Of a stretch of 64,000 nucleotides of DNA, positions 25,297-33,626 are shown piece by piece. A program made the translations under genes and the position numbers. Source of the stretch: Candidatus Woesearchaeota archaeon. Lineage in GTDB: Archaea > Nanobdellota > Nanobdellia > Woesearchaeales > GW2011-AR4. How positions within the stretch are numbered: position 1 is the stretch's first letter; each line of letters opens with the position of its first letter. The notes under the pieces are model-generated. The model was given only the letters and a program-made list of their open reading frames with translations, had not been told where the DNA came from and ran no database searches. The stretch is from assembly GCA_016185945.1 (NCBI GenBank), contig JACPMR010000015.1:133256-197255 (forward strand). The letters run 5' to 3'.

Positions 25297-25373
25297 GTGT
25301 CTTTTAGTAGCCCAATTTTGCTTATAAAGGTTATGGCAAGTTTTTTAAATTGACAAATCTACTCAAAAAGCAG

Positions 25374-26540
25374 ATGGAAAACAAGAAGCTGCTCATTGTA
25401 GGCATTGACCCAGGCACAACTATAGGCTATGCAGTTCTTGACATTGAAGGCAACTTGATTTATTTGCATTCTTCAAAGCAGCTTGATTTGAACTCTTTAA
25501 TTGCGAAAACAGTTGAGCTTGGTAAAGCTGTTTTAGTTGGAACTGACAAATTAAAAGTGCCTGGCTTAGTGCAGGCATTTGCAACAAAGCTTGGAGCAAG
25601 AATTGTAAGCCCAGAGCAGGATTTAAAGGTTGATGAAAAAAGGAGTATAGTAAAGAATTTCAAATGCGAAGATGAGCATCAAAGTGATGCATTGGCATCT
25701 GCATTGTTTACCTTCAAAGAAAGCAGGCAGTTGCTTGACAAAATAGACGCATTCGCTAGCGACAATAAAAAACACAGCATAAAAAACAAGATAAAAGAAT
25801 TAGTGATAACAAAGAGAATCAGCATAAAGAACGCGGCTGGGATAATAGAGAAAAGAGAAGAGGATAAAATAATGGAAAAGTTTATTGTTGAGAAGAAGTT
25901 GAATGAAGATGATTTTTCAAGGTTGCATAACAAACTAAAGAGATTTGAAAATGAAATAGGATTAATAAAAAACTACAATAATAAACTGAAAAAATCCATA
26001 GCATATTTGGAGAAAAGGCAAAACAAAAATGAAGAACAAAAAACAGGCAAAAGAACTGAAGATTTCAGAGAGAACAGGATTAAGTTTCTTGAATTTGCCT
26101 TAAAGTCAAAAGAAAAAGCTATTGAAGAATTGGGTTTAGCAATTAAAAATTACTGCAAAATTATATCAAATATAAACAATTTTTACATATTGAAGAAGCT
26201 GGACAATCTTGGGATTAATGAATTTAATTTCAAGAATAAAATCATTAATATTCAAAGAAATGATTTGCTTCTTGTTGATGATCCAAACATTATTAGTGAG
26301 GGTGTCATAGATTTTCTCAAAAACAGGGCTTTTGTTATAGTGCATAAAAAACAGATAAGCAAGAAAAATGAAAGCAATATGCCGTTTGTTTTTATAAGCG
26401 CCAAAAACCTAAAAATTGAGGAGGAAGTGTATTTTGGGTTTGTTGAGAGAAAACAATTTGAAATCGAAAAGGACAAGGTTAACTGGGTTAAGAAGGTTAT
26501 TGAAGATTACAAAAGGGAGAAAGAGCAGTTAATCAGGTAA
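25374..26540 (+). CDS. DUF460 family RuvC/RNase H-fold protein
   Basis: 388 residues from ATG 25374; an in-frame TTG at 25350 is less likely. VGIDPGTTIGYAVLDIEGN near the N-terminus is the first strand pair of a RuvC/YqgF-like fold with its catalytic Asp. CEDEHQSDALASALF carries the second acidic pair. A coiled coil (about 170-270) and a C-terminal domain follow. This matches archaeal DUF460 (COG2433), predicted to be a nuclease or RNase H-like enzyme; no activity is established that I can cite. It converges on the NMD3-core gene with a 12-nt overlap of stops. Confidence 0.85.
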   Translation: MENKKLLIVGIDPGTTIGYAVLDIEGNLIYLHSSKQLDLNSLIAKTVELGKAVLVGTDKLKVPGLVQAFATKLGARIVSPEQDLKVDEKRSIVKNFKCEDEHQSDALASALFTFKESRQLLDKIDAFASDNKKHSIKNKIKELVITKRISIKNAAGIIEKREEDKIMEKFIVEKKLNEDDFSRLHNKLKRFENEIGLIKNYNNKLKKSIAYLEKRQNKNEEQKTGKRTEDFRENRIKFLEFALKSKEKAIEELGLAIKNYCKIISNINNFYILKKLDNLGINEFNFKNKIINIQRNDLLLVDDPNIISEGVIDFLKNRAFVIVHKKQISKKNESNMPFVFISAKNLKIEEEVYFGFVERKQFEIEKDKVNWVKKVIEDYKREKEQLIR

Positions 26541-26960
26541 GTCGCTGCTTCTTATTGTCACCTTTTTTCCTGTCTTGAGGTTCCTGGCAAATGTCTTTTT
26601 GCCTATGCTTATAAGCCTGACCTCATCCCCCCTTACAGTAACTATGTCGCCTTTTCTGTATTTTGAAAGCTTGAAAAGAACATTTACCCTGTGCAGTTCC
26701 TTGCCTTCTTTGCTTTTGGAATGGAGCTTTGAGCTGATTTTTAGTTCGCCTCCAAAACTATCTTTCAATTTTTTGCCAAGGATTCTTATAAACTTCTGCG
26801 AAGTCATGTATAAATCCAAGCCATTCTGGTGCTTTACAGTCTTTGTTACAGCCACATCCCCTCTTTTATTAATCCGGTTATGGACAAAACTAATTATTTC
26901 ATCATTCACATCCCTAAGTTGGAGTACTCCTTGATAATAGTCTGAGCGCGGCAGTGCCAT
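26529..26960 (-). CDS. NMD3-like ribosomal protein, core domain only
   Basis: 143 residues from ATG 26960 (a TTG 18 bases upstream would add MILWLY). LPRSDYYQGVLQLRDVNDEI, VAVTKTVKHQNGLDLYMTSQKFIRILGKKLKDSFGG, KISSKLHSKSKEGKELHRVNVLFKL and a KOW/SH3-like end (YRKGDIVTVRGDEVRLI) match archaeal NMD3, which binds the large ribosomal subunit. The CxxC zinc domains that normally precede this core are missing. In the reduced genome this may be the native short form. Its start diverges from the signal peptidase gene. Confidence 0.8.
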   Translation of the reverse strand: MALPRSDYYQGVLQLRDVNDEIISFVHNRINKRGDVAVTKTVKHQNGLDLYMTSQKFIRILGKKLKDSFGGELKISSKLHSKSKEGKELHRVNVLFKLSKYRKGDIVTVRGDEVRLISIGKKTFARNLKTGKKVTIRSSDLPD

Positions 26961-27012
26961 ATAAAGCCATAAAATCAAAACCTTTTTATTCTTTTTGCAA
27001 AGAGCAAGCTAT

Positions 27013-27627
27013 ATGAGGAAAGGGAGAGTAACCTGGAAAAAAGTATGGTACTTTATATGGGAGGATGAAAGTATATGGAGCTGGATTGTTAATATTATTC
27101 TGGCTTTTGTTCTAATTAAGTTTATTATTTATCCTGGGCTGGGTTTCTTGCTCAGCACAAGCCATCCAGTTGTTGCAGTTGTGAGCGAAAGCATGGAGCA
27201 CAATAATGGATTTGAGCAATGGTGGGAGAAGGCAGGCAAATGGTATGTTGAAAATGGCATAAGCAAAGAAGACTTTGAGGATTTTCCATTGAAAAACGGC
27301 TTTGACAAAGGTGACATTATAGCGCTGAAGGGCAAAAAGCCGGAAAATATTGAAATTGGCGATGTTGTAGTGTTCTGGAGCGCCAAGAAAGACCCCATAA
27401 TACACAGAGTAGTCAAAAAATGGCAAGATAAAGGGGTTTATTACTTCCAAACAAAAGGGGATAACTATAAGACAAACCCCATGTCAATTAGAAATGCCTT
27501 TTTGGACGAGACAAAGGTTAGCGAAAACCAGCTTGTCGGTTATGCTGTTTTGAGGGTTCCATTGCTTGGCTACATAAAGATATGGTTTGTTGAGTTTCTA
27601 AATATTATAAAAAGCCTGTTTGTATAA
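27013..27627 (+). CDS. Signal peptidase I, archaeal S26B type
   Basis: 204 residues from ATG 27013; a TTG at 26995 is in frame but less likely. One N-terminal TM helix (about 25-47) anchors the enzyme. The catalytic Ser is in VSESMEH; the archaeal/eukaryal-type catalytic His, which replaces Lys, is in DPIIHRVV; FQTKGDNYKTNP holds the conserved Gly-Asp-Asn. A roughly 40-residue insertion (FEQWWEKAGKWYVENG) follows the Ser box, as in several archaeal members. A hydrophobic C-terminal segment may be a second membrane anchor. It cleaves signal peptides of the many secreted proteins in this window. Confidence 0.92.
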   Translation: MRKGRVTWKKVWYFIWEDESIWSWIVNIILAFVLIKFIIYPGLGFLLSTSHPVVAVVSESMEHNNGFEQWWEKAGKWYVENGISKEDFEDFPLKNGFDKGDIIALKGKKPENIEIGDVVVFWSAKKDPIIHRVVKKWQDKGVYYFQTKGDNYKTNPMSIRNAFLDETKVSENQLVGYAVLRVPLLGYIKIWFVEFLNIIKSLFV

Positions 27628-27672
27628 AAAAGTTAAATTTATATAGGATTTGTTAAAGTTTCCAAGATTAAG

Positions 27673-27990
27673 ATGTTTTGCCCGAAATGCGGCTCCATAC
27701 TGGTGCCAAGAAAGGAGGACAGCAAGAAGATGCTTGTATGCTCCTGTGGATACAAGACAACACAGGTAGCTGGGGCTATGGTAAAGGAAACTGTCCTTAA
27801 AACAGAGAAAGAAGTCGAAGTCATAGACAAGGGCGAGCTTCAGACATTGCCAAAAACAACTGCTGAATGCCCGAAATGCGGGCACAAGACAGCTTATTTC
27901 TGGCTAGTGCAGACAAGGGCTGGGGATGAGCCAGAGACAAAGTTCCTGAGATGCGAGAAATGCGGGCATACTTGGCGGGATTATGATTAA
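27673..27990 (+). CDS. tfs: Transcription factor S (TFS)
   Basis: 105 residues. Two zinc ribbons: an N-terminal one with FCPKCG and CSCG, and a C-terminal one with CPKCGH and CEKCGHTW. The loop GDEPETKF contains the acidic DE pair that enters the RNA polymerase active site and stimulates transcript cleavage, as in eukaryal TFIIS. Length is normal. Its last codons overlap the following DUF167 gene by 8 nt, an operon with tight coupling. A TATA-like TTTATATAGG lies 35 nt upstream. Confidence 0.94.
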   Translation: MFCPKCGSILVPRKEDSKKMLVCSCGYKTTQVAGAMVKETVLKTEKEVEVIDKGELQTLPKTTAECPKCGHKTAYFWLVQTRAGDEPETKFLRCEKCGHTWRDYD

Positions 27991-28219
27991 TATTGCAGGC
28001 AAAAGGTTCAAAATCATAGTTAAGCCGAATTCTAAAGAGAATAAAGTTGAAGAATATGACAAAGACAAAAATGCCTATAGAATAAGCATAAAGGCAAGGG
28101 CTGAGGACAACAAGGCAAACATTGAGATTGTCAAATTTCTTTCAAAGACATTAAAAAAGAGAGTAAGGATTGTTTCGGGGCTTAAATCAAAAGAAAAGGT
28201 TATTGAGGTATTTCAATAA
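27983..28219 (+). CDS. DUF167 (YggU) family protein
   Basis: 78 residues. KIIVKPNSKENKVEEYD, YRISIKARAEDNKANIEIVKFLSK, VRIVSGLKSKEKVIEV is the standard DUF167 pattern (V-x-PxxKxxxI... GKANxxL...GxxSRxKxV). The family is a small alpha/beta protein widespread in all domains; its function is unsettled. It starts inside the last codons of TFS (ATGATTAA overlap), so it is cotranslated with it. Confidence 0.9.
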   Translation: MINIAGKRFKIIVKPNSKENKVEEYDKDKNAYRISIKARAEDNKANIEIVKFLSKTLKKRVRIVSGLKSKEKVIEVFQ

Positions 28220-28272
28220 ACCAATAAATATTTAAAAATAAGCGAATTAAATAAGAAAAAAGAGGTATTGTA

Positions 28273-29124
28273 ATGATTTTCTTTAAAAAGCCAAAGCAAG
28301 AGGATCTTTTGCCGCCTCCTCCCCCTTTTCCGAGCCTTGAACTAGAAGAAAAACCAGAATTCTTTGACGAAACTATTAAGCCTTTTAAGGAGCAAAAAGA
28401 AGAATCCTTTCCTGAAGTGCAAGAGTTCGGCAATCTGATTGAAGATTTGAAAAAAGAAACAAAAGTAAAGAAAACAAAATTGGATAAAAAAGAAAAAATC
28501 AAAAAGAAAATTGAGATTAAAAAACCAAAAATTCAGAAAAGCAGGGAATCAGAAAAGATTCAAGTCAGAAAGGCAAAGGGGATAGAATCAGGCATAGAAT
28601 TTCCTGAACTAGGCGGGAGCTTAGATAAAGAGCTTGATATTGAGCTACCAGAAGAATTAAAAGAACCCGAGCAAGGAATGGAATTGCCGGATACACTAGG
28701 GACAGAAGAGATTGAGCTACCTGAAAAACTAGAGGAGCTTGGAATTGAACAAGAGTTGATGCCGGAAACAAAGCCAAAAGAGATTTTAGAAGCAGAGGAA
28801 GAAATAAAGAGCGCAATTGAAAGAATAAAAGGACAAGAAAAGCCCTCGTTCTTCAAAAGCTTGTTTGCAAAAAAGAAAGAGCCAGAGAAAATGCTTGAAC
28901 CTATGCCGGAAATTTCAGAAACAAACGGCATCACCGCTGTACAAAACAGCATAAACAAGGCAAGGGAAGCATTGATTAAATTTGACTTGGATACTGCAAA
29001 AAGGAGTTACGCTGATGTGATGAAGATGTACAACAAACTAAAGCCAGAAAAACAGGCAAAGGTTTACCACGAAATCAAGGAACTTTACTTAGAAAGGAAG
29101 AGTGCAGAGGAACTGAAAGTTTAG
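28273..29124 (+). CDS. Charged cytoplasmic protein with Pro-rich N-terminus and C-terminal helical unit
   Basis: 283 residues. The start MIFFKKPKQEDLLPPPPPFP resembles that of the 52770 gene (MGFLKFLKREK...LPPAPPP). The middle is Glu/Lys/Leu/Pro-rich and probably disordered. The last 60 residues form a helical unit INKAREALIKFDLDTAKRSY, then MYNKLKPEKQAKVYHEIKELY. This matches the two units in the cytoplasmic part of the 2534 protein. No signal peptide. A shared adaptor role with those proteins is inference. Its stop overlaps that of the convergent SAM hydrolase gene. Confidence 0.72.
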   Translation: MIFFKKPKQEDLLPPPPPFPSLELEEKPEFFDETIKPFKEQKEESFPEVQEFGNLIEDLKKETKVKKTKLDKKEKIKKKIEIKKPKIQKSRESEKIQVRKAKGIESGIEFPELGGSLDKELDIELPEELKEPEQGMELPDTLGTEEIELPEKLEELGIEQELMPETKPKEILEAEEEIKSAIERIKGQEKPSFFKSLFAKKKEPEKMLEPMPEISETNGITAVQNSINKAREALIKFDLDTAKRSYADVMKMYNKLKPEKQAKVYHEIKELYLERKSAEELKV

Positions 29125-29846
29125 ATTAATTTTATTTTATCGCTGACCTTTAACCTTAATATCTCATTCGCACTTGAATTTTTTATTGAGATTTCGAGAG
29201 TTTCTGAGCTCCCTTTAACCAGAAACAATTTATCTTTTGGTGCTTCATCATACGTTTTATAAAATGTTAGCTTTTCATTAAAATTATTTGTCTTTATTTT
29301 GTAAAAACTCTTTTTCAGAGAAGTTAAATTTGTGATTATATTTCCAAAATTATCTATATTTACAACTTCTCCTTCCCTGCCTTTAAGATGGAATTTTAGC
29401 TTCTCCTCTACACTTGTCCTTAACCCAAGCAAATCTATTTCCATGCCTTTTTCAAGCTGCGCTGCTGCTTTTGCAAAAACATCCCTGCCATGGAATGTCA
29501 TTGAAGCATCTTTAACAGGCAGCTTTATTGCTGATAAAATCTTGTCTTTTGAAGCTGCAGGGTGCATCAAGCCATTGTCAGGACCGACAAAGAAGTAATT
29601 TTTTGTTTTTATCGCCAGGCATTGCCTTTTGCTTCCTACGCCAGGATCAACAACACACAAGAATATCGAATTTTTTGGAAAATATTTATAGTTATTATAA
29701 AGAATCCATGCGCCTTCCCTTATGTTTTGTGGGTTTACAAAGTTATATAAGTCAACTATTTTTGAGTTTTGGTTAATTGAATAGATAACGCCCTTTATTA
29801 CTCCAAGATATTCTGAATTGCCAAAATCAGTTAATGTTACAATCAT
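29121..29846 (-). CDS. SAM hydroxide adenosyltransferase (DUF62)
   Basis: 241 residues. The family cleaves S-adenosylmethionine with water to adenosine and methionine. TLTDFGNSEYLGVIKGVIYSI carries the conserved Asp, VVDPGVGSKRQCLAIKTKNYFFVGPDNGL is the central signature, FHGRDVFAKAAAQL follows, and NIDNFGNIITNL starts the C-terminal beta domain. All key segments are present and the length is normal. It diverges from the thymidylate kinase gene by an 80-bp gap and converges with the gene at 28273. Confidence 0.92.
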   Translation of the reverse strand: MIVTLTDFGNSEYLGVIKGVIYSINQNSKIVDLYNFVNPQNIREGAWILYNNYKYFPKNSIFLCVVDPGVGSKRQCLAIKTKNYFFVGPDNGLMHPAASKDKILSAIKLPVKDASMTFHGRDVFAKAAAQLEKGMEIDLLGLRTSVEEKLKFHLKGREGEVVNIDNFGNIITNLTSLKKSFYKIKTNNFNEKLTFYKTYDEAPKDKLFLVKGSSETLEISIKNSSANEILRLKVSDKIKLI

Positions 29847-29926
29847 AAAACTGGCTAAGCTGTATTTTATTTAAATTTTTGCGATTTGACACAAACTTAA
29901 TAAATGCGCTGAAAATCTCAAAAGAT

Positions 29927-30550
29927 ATGAAAAAGGGCATTTTTATCGTTATTGATGGGCTAGACGGCTCTGGCAAAAGCGAAATAGTGAAGATGCTCCA
30001 TAATTATTTATTTTCTAAGCATAAAAAATACAGGATTCTGACAACAAGAGAACCGACAAATGGAAGGTATGGGAAGCAGATAAGGGAAATGCTGAGGAAA
30101 GAAAATGATCCAAAAAGCAGCAGCAAAAAACTGACTGAATTGTTTATAAAAGACAGGGCAGAGCACTTGAAAAACACTATTGAACCGTTCTTAAGGAATT
30201 CAAATAAGCATGAGCTTAACATTGTTATTTGTGACAGATACTATTATTCAACTATTGCGTTTCAAGGAGCTCAAGGATTGGGCATTAAAAAGTTGATTGC
30301 CAAAAATAAAAAGTTTAGGAAGCCTGACATCGCTTTTATACTTGATGTCAAGCCGTCCATTGCTCTTCGAAGGATTAAGCAGAGGGAAAAAGAGAAATTT
30401 GAGCATCTTGAGTTCATGAAAAAGATAAGAGAGAATTTTTTAAAACTGCCAAAGCTTTTGGAAGAGAACATAAAGATTATAAATGCCTCCAAGCCATTGA
30501 AAGATGTTTTCAATGATGTAAAAAAAGAAGTTGACAGATTACTGGATTAA
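29927..30550 (+). CDS. tmk: Thymidylate kinase
   Basis: 207 residues from ATG 29927; an in-frame TTG at 29879 has no family support. It makes dTDP from dTMP. The P-loop is GLDGSGKSE (residues about 10-18). TREPTNGRYG is the TMP-binding DRX-like region, and DRYYYSTIAFQGAQGLG carries the conserved DRY with the Gln-Gly stretch. The LID region is Arg/Lys-rich (RRIKQREKEKFEH). Its stop overlaps that of a convergent membrane-protein gene by 4 nt. With the nearby dUTPase gene it supplies dTTP precursors. Confidence 0.92.
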   Translation: MKKGIFIVIDGLDGSGKSEIVKMLHNYLFSKHKKYRILTTREPTNGRYGKQIREMLRKENDPKSSSKKLTELFIKDRAEHLKNTIEPFLRNSNKHELNIVICDRYYYSTIAFQGAQGLGIKKLIAKNKKFRKPDIAFILDVKPSIALRRIKQREKEKFEHLEFMKKIRENFLKLPKLLEENIKIINASKPLKDVFNDVKKEVDRLLD

Positions 30551-30924
30551 GGAGTTTTTATATTGCCCGGCTTGTAATATGGCTCGCTTATGTCTTCAAC
30601 CTCTTGGGGCTTAATTTCAACTTGCTCTTGTACTTTTGCCTGCACTTCTGTTTTTTGCTCCTTTCTGAGAATCCAAGCTGCAAAGACTATTGCAATGCCT
30701 AATATTACTGCAGGCAAGAACAAGTTGTACTGAACAACAGTTTTTTGTATTGTTGGGTATTGATGACATGCAAAGTCAGAGCCGCAATAAGATTCTGAGC
30801 CGCAGTCCTTGTTGGTTCTGCACTCCCTGCCAAAATTAATTAATACGCCAAATAAAAGAATTACTATAACAACTATAAGCAGAATTGTAAGCCCTGCATC
30901 TGCCTTTTTGTGAAAACCACCCAT
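30547..30924 (-). CDS. Two-TM protein with small Cys-rich loop
   Basis: 125 residues from ATG 30924; a TATA-like TTTAAAAACC lies about 30 nt upstream, so the leaderless ATG is preferred to the GTG at 30963. TM1 is about residues 10-30 and TM2 about 65-85. The loop between them has six Cys in CRTNKDCGSESYCGSDFACH, a compact knot like that of the secreted protein at 1084. The C-terminal 35 residues are acidic and Pro-containing. Probably the loop faces outward, where disulfides could form. Family unknown. Confidence 0.68.
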   Translation of the reverse strand: MGGFHKKADAGLTILLIVVIVILLFGVLINFGRECRTNKDCGSESYCGSDFACHQYPTIQKTVVQYNLFLPAVILGIAIVFAAWILRKEQKTEVQAKVQEQVEIKPQEVEDISEPYYKPGNIKTP

Positions 30925-30977
30925 GAGTTGAGCTAATATATGTAGGTTTTTAAACTTTTTCACTTAAAAGTAAAGAA

Positions 30978-31097
30978 CTAGTCAATATTCTGCTGTTCTT
31001 CAGGATTAGTTTGGGGGTTTTCTTCTACAAATTCAGCAAGCTTTGTGTTCTTCTGTATCGTCTTGAATCTTATCGGCTTGCTAGTGTCCTTTCCCAT
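30978..31097 (-). CDS. 39-residue protein downstream of dUTPase
   Basis: ATG 31097 lies 5 nt after the dUTPase stop, so it would be cotranscribed with it. The peptide MGKDTSKPIRFKTIQKNTKL is basic at the N-terminus, and the C-terminal half is acidic and Gln/Asn-rich (EENPQTNPEEQQNID). It has no membrane segment. I recognise no family. The tight spacing and lack of rare codons favour a real small gene, but this is not certain. Confidence 0.45.
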   Translation of the reverse strand: MGKDTSKPIRFKTIQKNTKLAEFVEENPQTNPEEQQNID

Positions 31098-31102
31098 TTT
31101 GC

Positions 31103-31537
31103 TCAGTCCAGTCCGGTGCTTCCAAATCCAGCTTCATTCCTTGTTGTTTCATCCAGCTCATTAACTTCCTCGAAAATGGCTTCCTCAACTTTTGCAAAAA
31201 CCATCTGGGCTATTTTCTTTCCATTTTCTATCTTGTACGGCTTGTCGCTTAAATTGATGAGCGGAACTTTTATTTCGCCTCTGTACGAGGAGTCAATTGT
31301 GCCAACGCAATTGGCATGGCTTATGCCATGATTTAAAGCCAAGCCAGACTTAGGCCTTATCTGGGCTTCATAGCCATATGGAATTGACGCCATTATTCCT
31401 GTTGCAACAAGCTTTCTTTCCATTGGCATGAGCATGCATTCTTCAGCAGAGTACAAATCAACTCCAGAATCGCCGTTATGGGCATAAAAAGGCGTTTTGA
31501 CATCAGCGACTTTTTTTATTTTTATTGTCAATGCCAT
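31103..31537 (-). CDS. dut: dUTPase (dUTP pyrophosphatase)
   Basis: 144 residues from ATG 31537; the frame is open further upstream, but the family begins here. It hydrolyses dUTP to dUMP, protecting DNA from uracil and feeding dTMP synthesis. The five trimeric dUTPase motifs are seen: DSGVDLYS, RPKSGLA, GTIDSSYRGEI (with the catalytic Asp), KIAQMVFAKV and the C-terminal FGSTG. Length is normal. A 39-residue gene follows 5 nt downstream on this strand. Confidence 0.93.
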   Translation of the reverse strand: MALTIKIKKVADVKTPFYAHNGDSGVDLYSAEECMLMPMERKLVATGIMASIPYGYEAQIRPKSGLALNHGISHANCVGTIDSSYRGEIKVPLINLSDKPYKIENGKKIAQMVFAKVEEAIFEEVNELDETTRNEAGFGSTGLD

Positions 31538-31656
31538 TTTAACCACAAAAGAAAACAGGATTTTAGCAACAAGCTGGTATTTAAAGAAATCGTAATTAAA
31601 AAATATAGGTTTGAAAGATATATTTTTGTTGCGTATGTTTATTAAGTTATTTTGCA

Positions 31657-32157
31657 TTATTCCTTTCTAAAAGAAAAAACAGATTGTATGTTATGTTCAA
31701 GCATCTTGCCACTTGCTGCATCTATCTTCATATTTAAAGTATTGAATGCCTCTGTTAAGTATGTTATGTTCCATATATTGCCAAGCTTTGGAAGGTTCTG
31801 GAGTATTGCAATTGTCTTGATGCTTCTGTCTTTAGGAAAGTTTTTCTGCTGGAACTCATTGGCTTTTTTAATTGCAGTGTCAAAGGTAAGCTTTACTTTG
31901 GCAATACTTATTTCATTAACTTTGGCGCTTTCCTTTTTGAAAACATCCTCTTCCAGGCGTACCTTGATATTGTTGCCGTTTATCACAAAAGTTGTTATCT
32001 TGTCTTTCTTCTTATCATAAAAGCCGAGCTGCCATTCATTTGGCATTTCCTGAGGAATCTTGAAGGCATATGAAAGATATGTATCCTTGTTCTTCTGCTT
32101 CCATTTTTTAAACTCAGGAGATTCCTCCAGCTTCTCCAATGCTGGTTTTAAGTCCAT
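31657..32157 (-). CDS. Cytoplasmic protein with PepSY-like end, unknown function
   Basis: 166 residues. The fold looks alpha/beta with repeated strands (WQLGFYDKKKDKITTFVING, GNIWNITYLTEAFNTLNMKI) ending in DAASGKMLEHNIQSVFSF, reminiscent of PepSY domains where a strand pair ends in D-x-xTGKVL. No signal peptide or TM is seen, unlike most PepSY proteins. Standalone gene, with TYW1 divergent across a modular repeat. Family placement is uncertain. Confidence 0.6.
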   Translation of the reverse strand: MDLKPALEKLEESPEFKKWKQKNKDTYLSYAFKIPQEMPNEWQLGFYDKKKDKITTFVINGNNIKVRLEEDVFKKESAKVNEISIAKVKLTFDTAIKKANEFQQKNFPKDRSIKTIAILQNLPKLGNIWNITYLTEAFNTLNMKIDAASGKMLEHNIQSVFSFRKE

Positions 32158-32256
32158 AAACAGAAAATAAAACCTAAAGTTTATATAGATTTGTATCTTA
32201 ACTGTTGGAAATTAGTAATCAATAAAAATATTAAAATCCAAAATAATAAATAAAAA

Positions 32257-32410
32257 TTTCAAACAATACGAGCTTCCTTTGAAAGCAAGCATAATGAAGG
32301 AGACCTGCTTTTGATTTGGCACTTTTAAGCCAAGAAATATAGTGCCACTTTCCTGAGCTGGGCTCCCATATCACGCTTGCAGATGCTGGGAAGCGAAGTT
32401 GATTGAAATT
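32257..32410 (+). repeat. Modular intergenic element, copy 3
   Basis: Ends TTTCAAACAA and TTGATTGAAA. Left arm TTCCTTT...AAGGAGACCTGC, central GGCACT...AGTGCC hairpin, right arm CTGAGCTGGGCTCCCA...TGGGAAGC. The left arm is shared with the copy at 41157 and the right with the copies at 10974 and 54133. It fills the divergent gap before TYW1 and ends 36 bp before its start. Confidence 0.88.
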
Positions 32411-32446
32411 CAATGAAAATAAAAAAAAACAAAATCAAATATCAAA

Positions 32447-33397
32447 ATGGCTGTTGCAAATGTTAAGCTGTTGCTTAAGAATCAGGGTTATGAAACAGTG
32501 GGCAATCATAGCAGGGTTAAGACATGCCATTGGACTAAAAGCGACTTAAGAGGGGAAGGAGGCTGCTATAAGAACAAGTTCTATGGAATTAATTCTCATC
32601 AATGCGTACAGATGACCCCTACTTTTACTTGCAACAATGCATGCGTGTTTTGCTGGCGTGATTTAAGATATCATACACAGCCGACAATGGAAAATGGAAT
32701 TGATGATCCTGAACTTATAGTTGATGGCACAATAGAGGCACAGAGAAAGCTGCTTTCTGGGTTTGGAGGCAATGAAAAGACATCAAAGCAGAAATTTGAA
32801 AGGGCAATGACGCCCCAGCATGTTGCAATTTCCCTTGATGGAGAACCAACTCTTTATCCAAGATTGACTGAGCTGATAAGAGAGTACAAGAAAAGGAATT
32901 TCTCAACATTTGTTGTGAGCAATGGCTTATTGCCGGAAAGGATAGAGAAATTGCTTGAAGAGCCTCCAACACAGCTTTACATTTCTGTTGATGCCCCAAA
33001 TGAGGAGTTGTTTAGTATAATTGACAGGCCAATAATAAAGAATGCATGGCAGGGCTTGATAAAAACATTAAGCATGCTTCCAAAATTAAGGGAAAAGATG
33101 AGGACTGTGTTAAGGTTTACTTTGATTAAGGGCTTGAATATGGTGCAGGCAGAGCAATGGGCTGAAATAATAAAGCTTAGCAATCCAATGTTTGTTGAGG
33201 TAAAAGCATATATGTGGGTGGGCATGTCAAGGGAAAGGTTGGAGCAGGAAAATATGCCAAGCCATGAAGAAGTTAAGCAGTTTGCTCTTGAAATTACAAA
33301 ATATGCTGATTACAAGTTAATAGATGAGCACGAACCTTCCAGAGTTGTTTTATTGATGAAAGAGGACTTTGAAGGGAGGGTTATGAAGTTTGAATAA
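32447..33397 (+). CDS. taw1: 4-demethylwyosine synthase TYW1
   Basis: 316 residues. This radical SAM enzyme makes the tricyclic wyosine precursor on tRNA-Phe position 37 from m1G and pyruvate. Cys62, Cys66 and Cys69 (CNNACVFCW) bind the radical SAM cluster. Cys27, Cys40 and Cys53 match the spacing of the second Fe-S cluster in archaeal TYW1. VAISLDGEPTLYPRL and KAYMWVGMSRERL are further family marks. Full length. With Trm1 it shows normal archaeal tRNA modification. It starts 36 bp after a modular repeat, whose end may hold or displace the promoter. Confidence 0.95.
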   Translation: MAVANVKLLLKNQGYETVGNHSRVKTCHWTKSDLRGEGGCYKNKFYGINSHQCVQMTPTFTCNNACVFCWRDLRYHTQPTMENGIDDPELIVDGTIEAQRKLLSGFGGNEKTSKQKFERAMTPQHVAISLDGEPTLYPRLTELIREYKKRNFSTFVVSNGLLPERIEKLLEEPPTQLYISVDAPNEELFSIIDRPIIKNAWQGLIKTLSMLPKLREKMRTVLRFTLIKGLNMVQAEQWAEIIKLSNPMFVEVKAYMWVGMSRERLEQENMPSHEEVKQFALEITKYADYKLIDEHEPSRVVLLMKEDFEGRVMKFE

Positions 33398-33460
33398 AAG
33401 GAATAGAGTTTGTTTCAATAATAAAATAAACAGCTTTTCTCATTAAAAACGACAAAGATA

Positions 33461-33615
33461 ATTCAATCAACGAGAACGACTTTTGGATTCTCAGCGTGAT
33501 TAAAGTAAACCGTTTGTAATAAATGCACTATATCGGTAGCATTAAAGTGCAAGTAAAATGGCAGGTCTCCTATGATTGTCAGGAGAGAACCTAGGAAGCC
33601 CAAAGTGTTTGAAAA
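33461..33615 (+). repeat. Modular intergenic element, copy 4
   Basis: Ends ATTCAATCAACGAGAACGAC and GTGTTTGAAAATT. Left arm CTTTT...AAAGTAAACCG, central TGCACT...AAGTGCA, right arm GGCAGGTCTCCTATGATTGT continuing to CCTAGGAAGCCC. The right arm is 41 of 42 identical to the arm in 5391-5540. Lies between the convergent TYW1 and phosphoesterase genes. Confidence 0.88.
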
Positions 33616-33626
33616 TTTTAATTGAT

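Noticed and set aside
31011-31331. 106-residue rightward frame
   Set aside because: Antisense of dUTPase, whose five motifs fix the coding strand.
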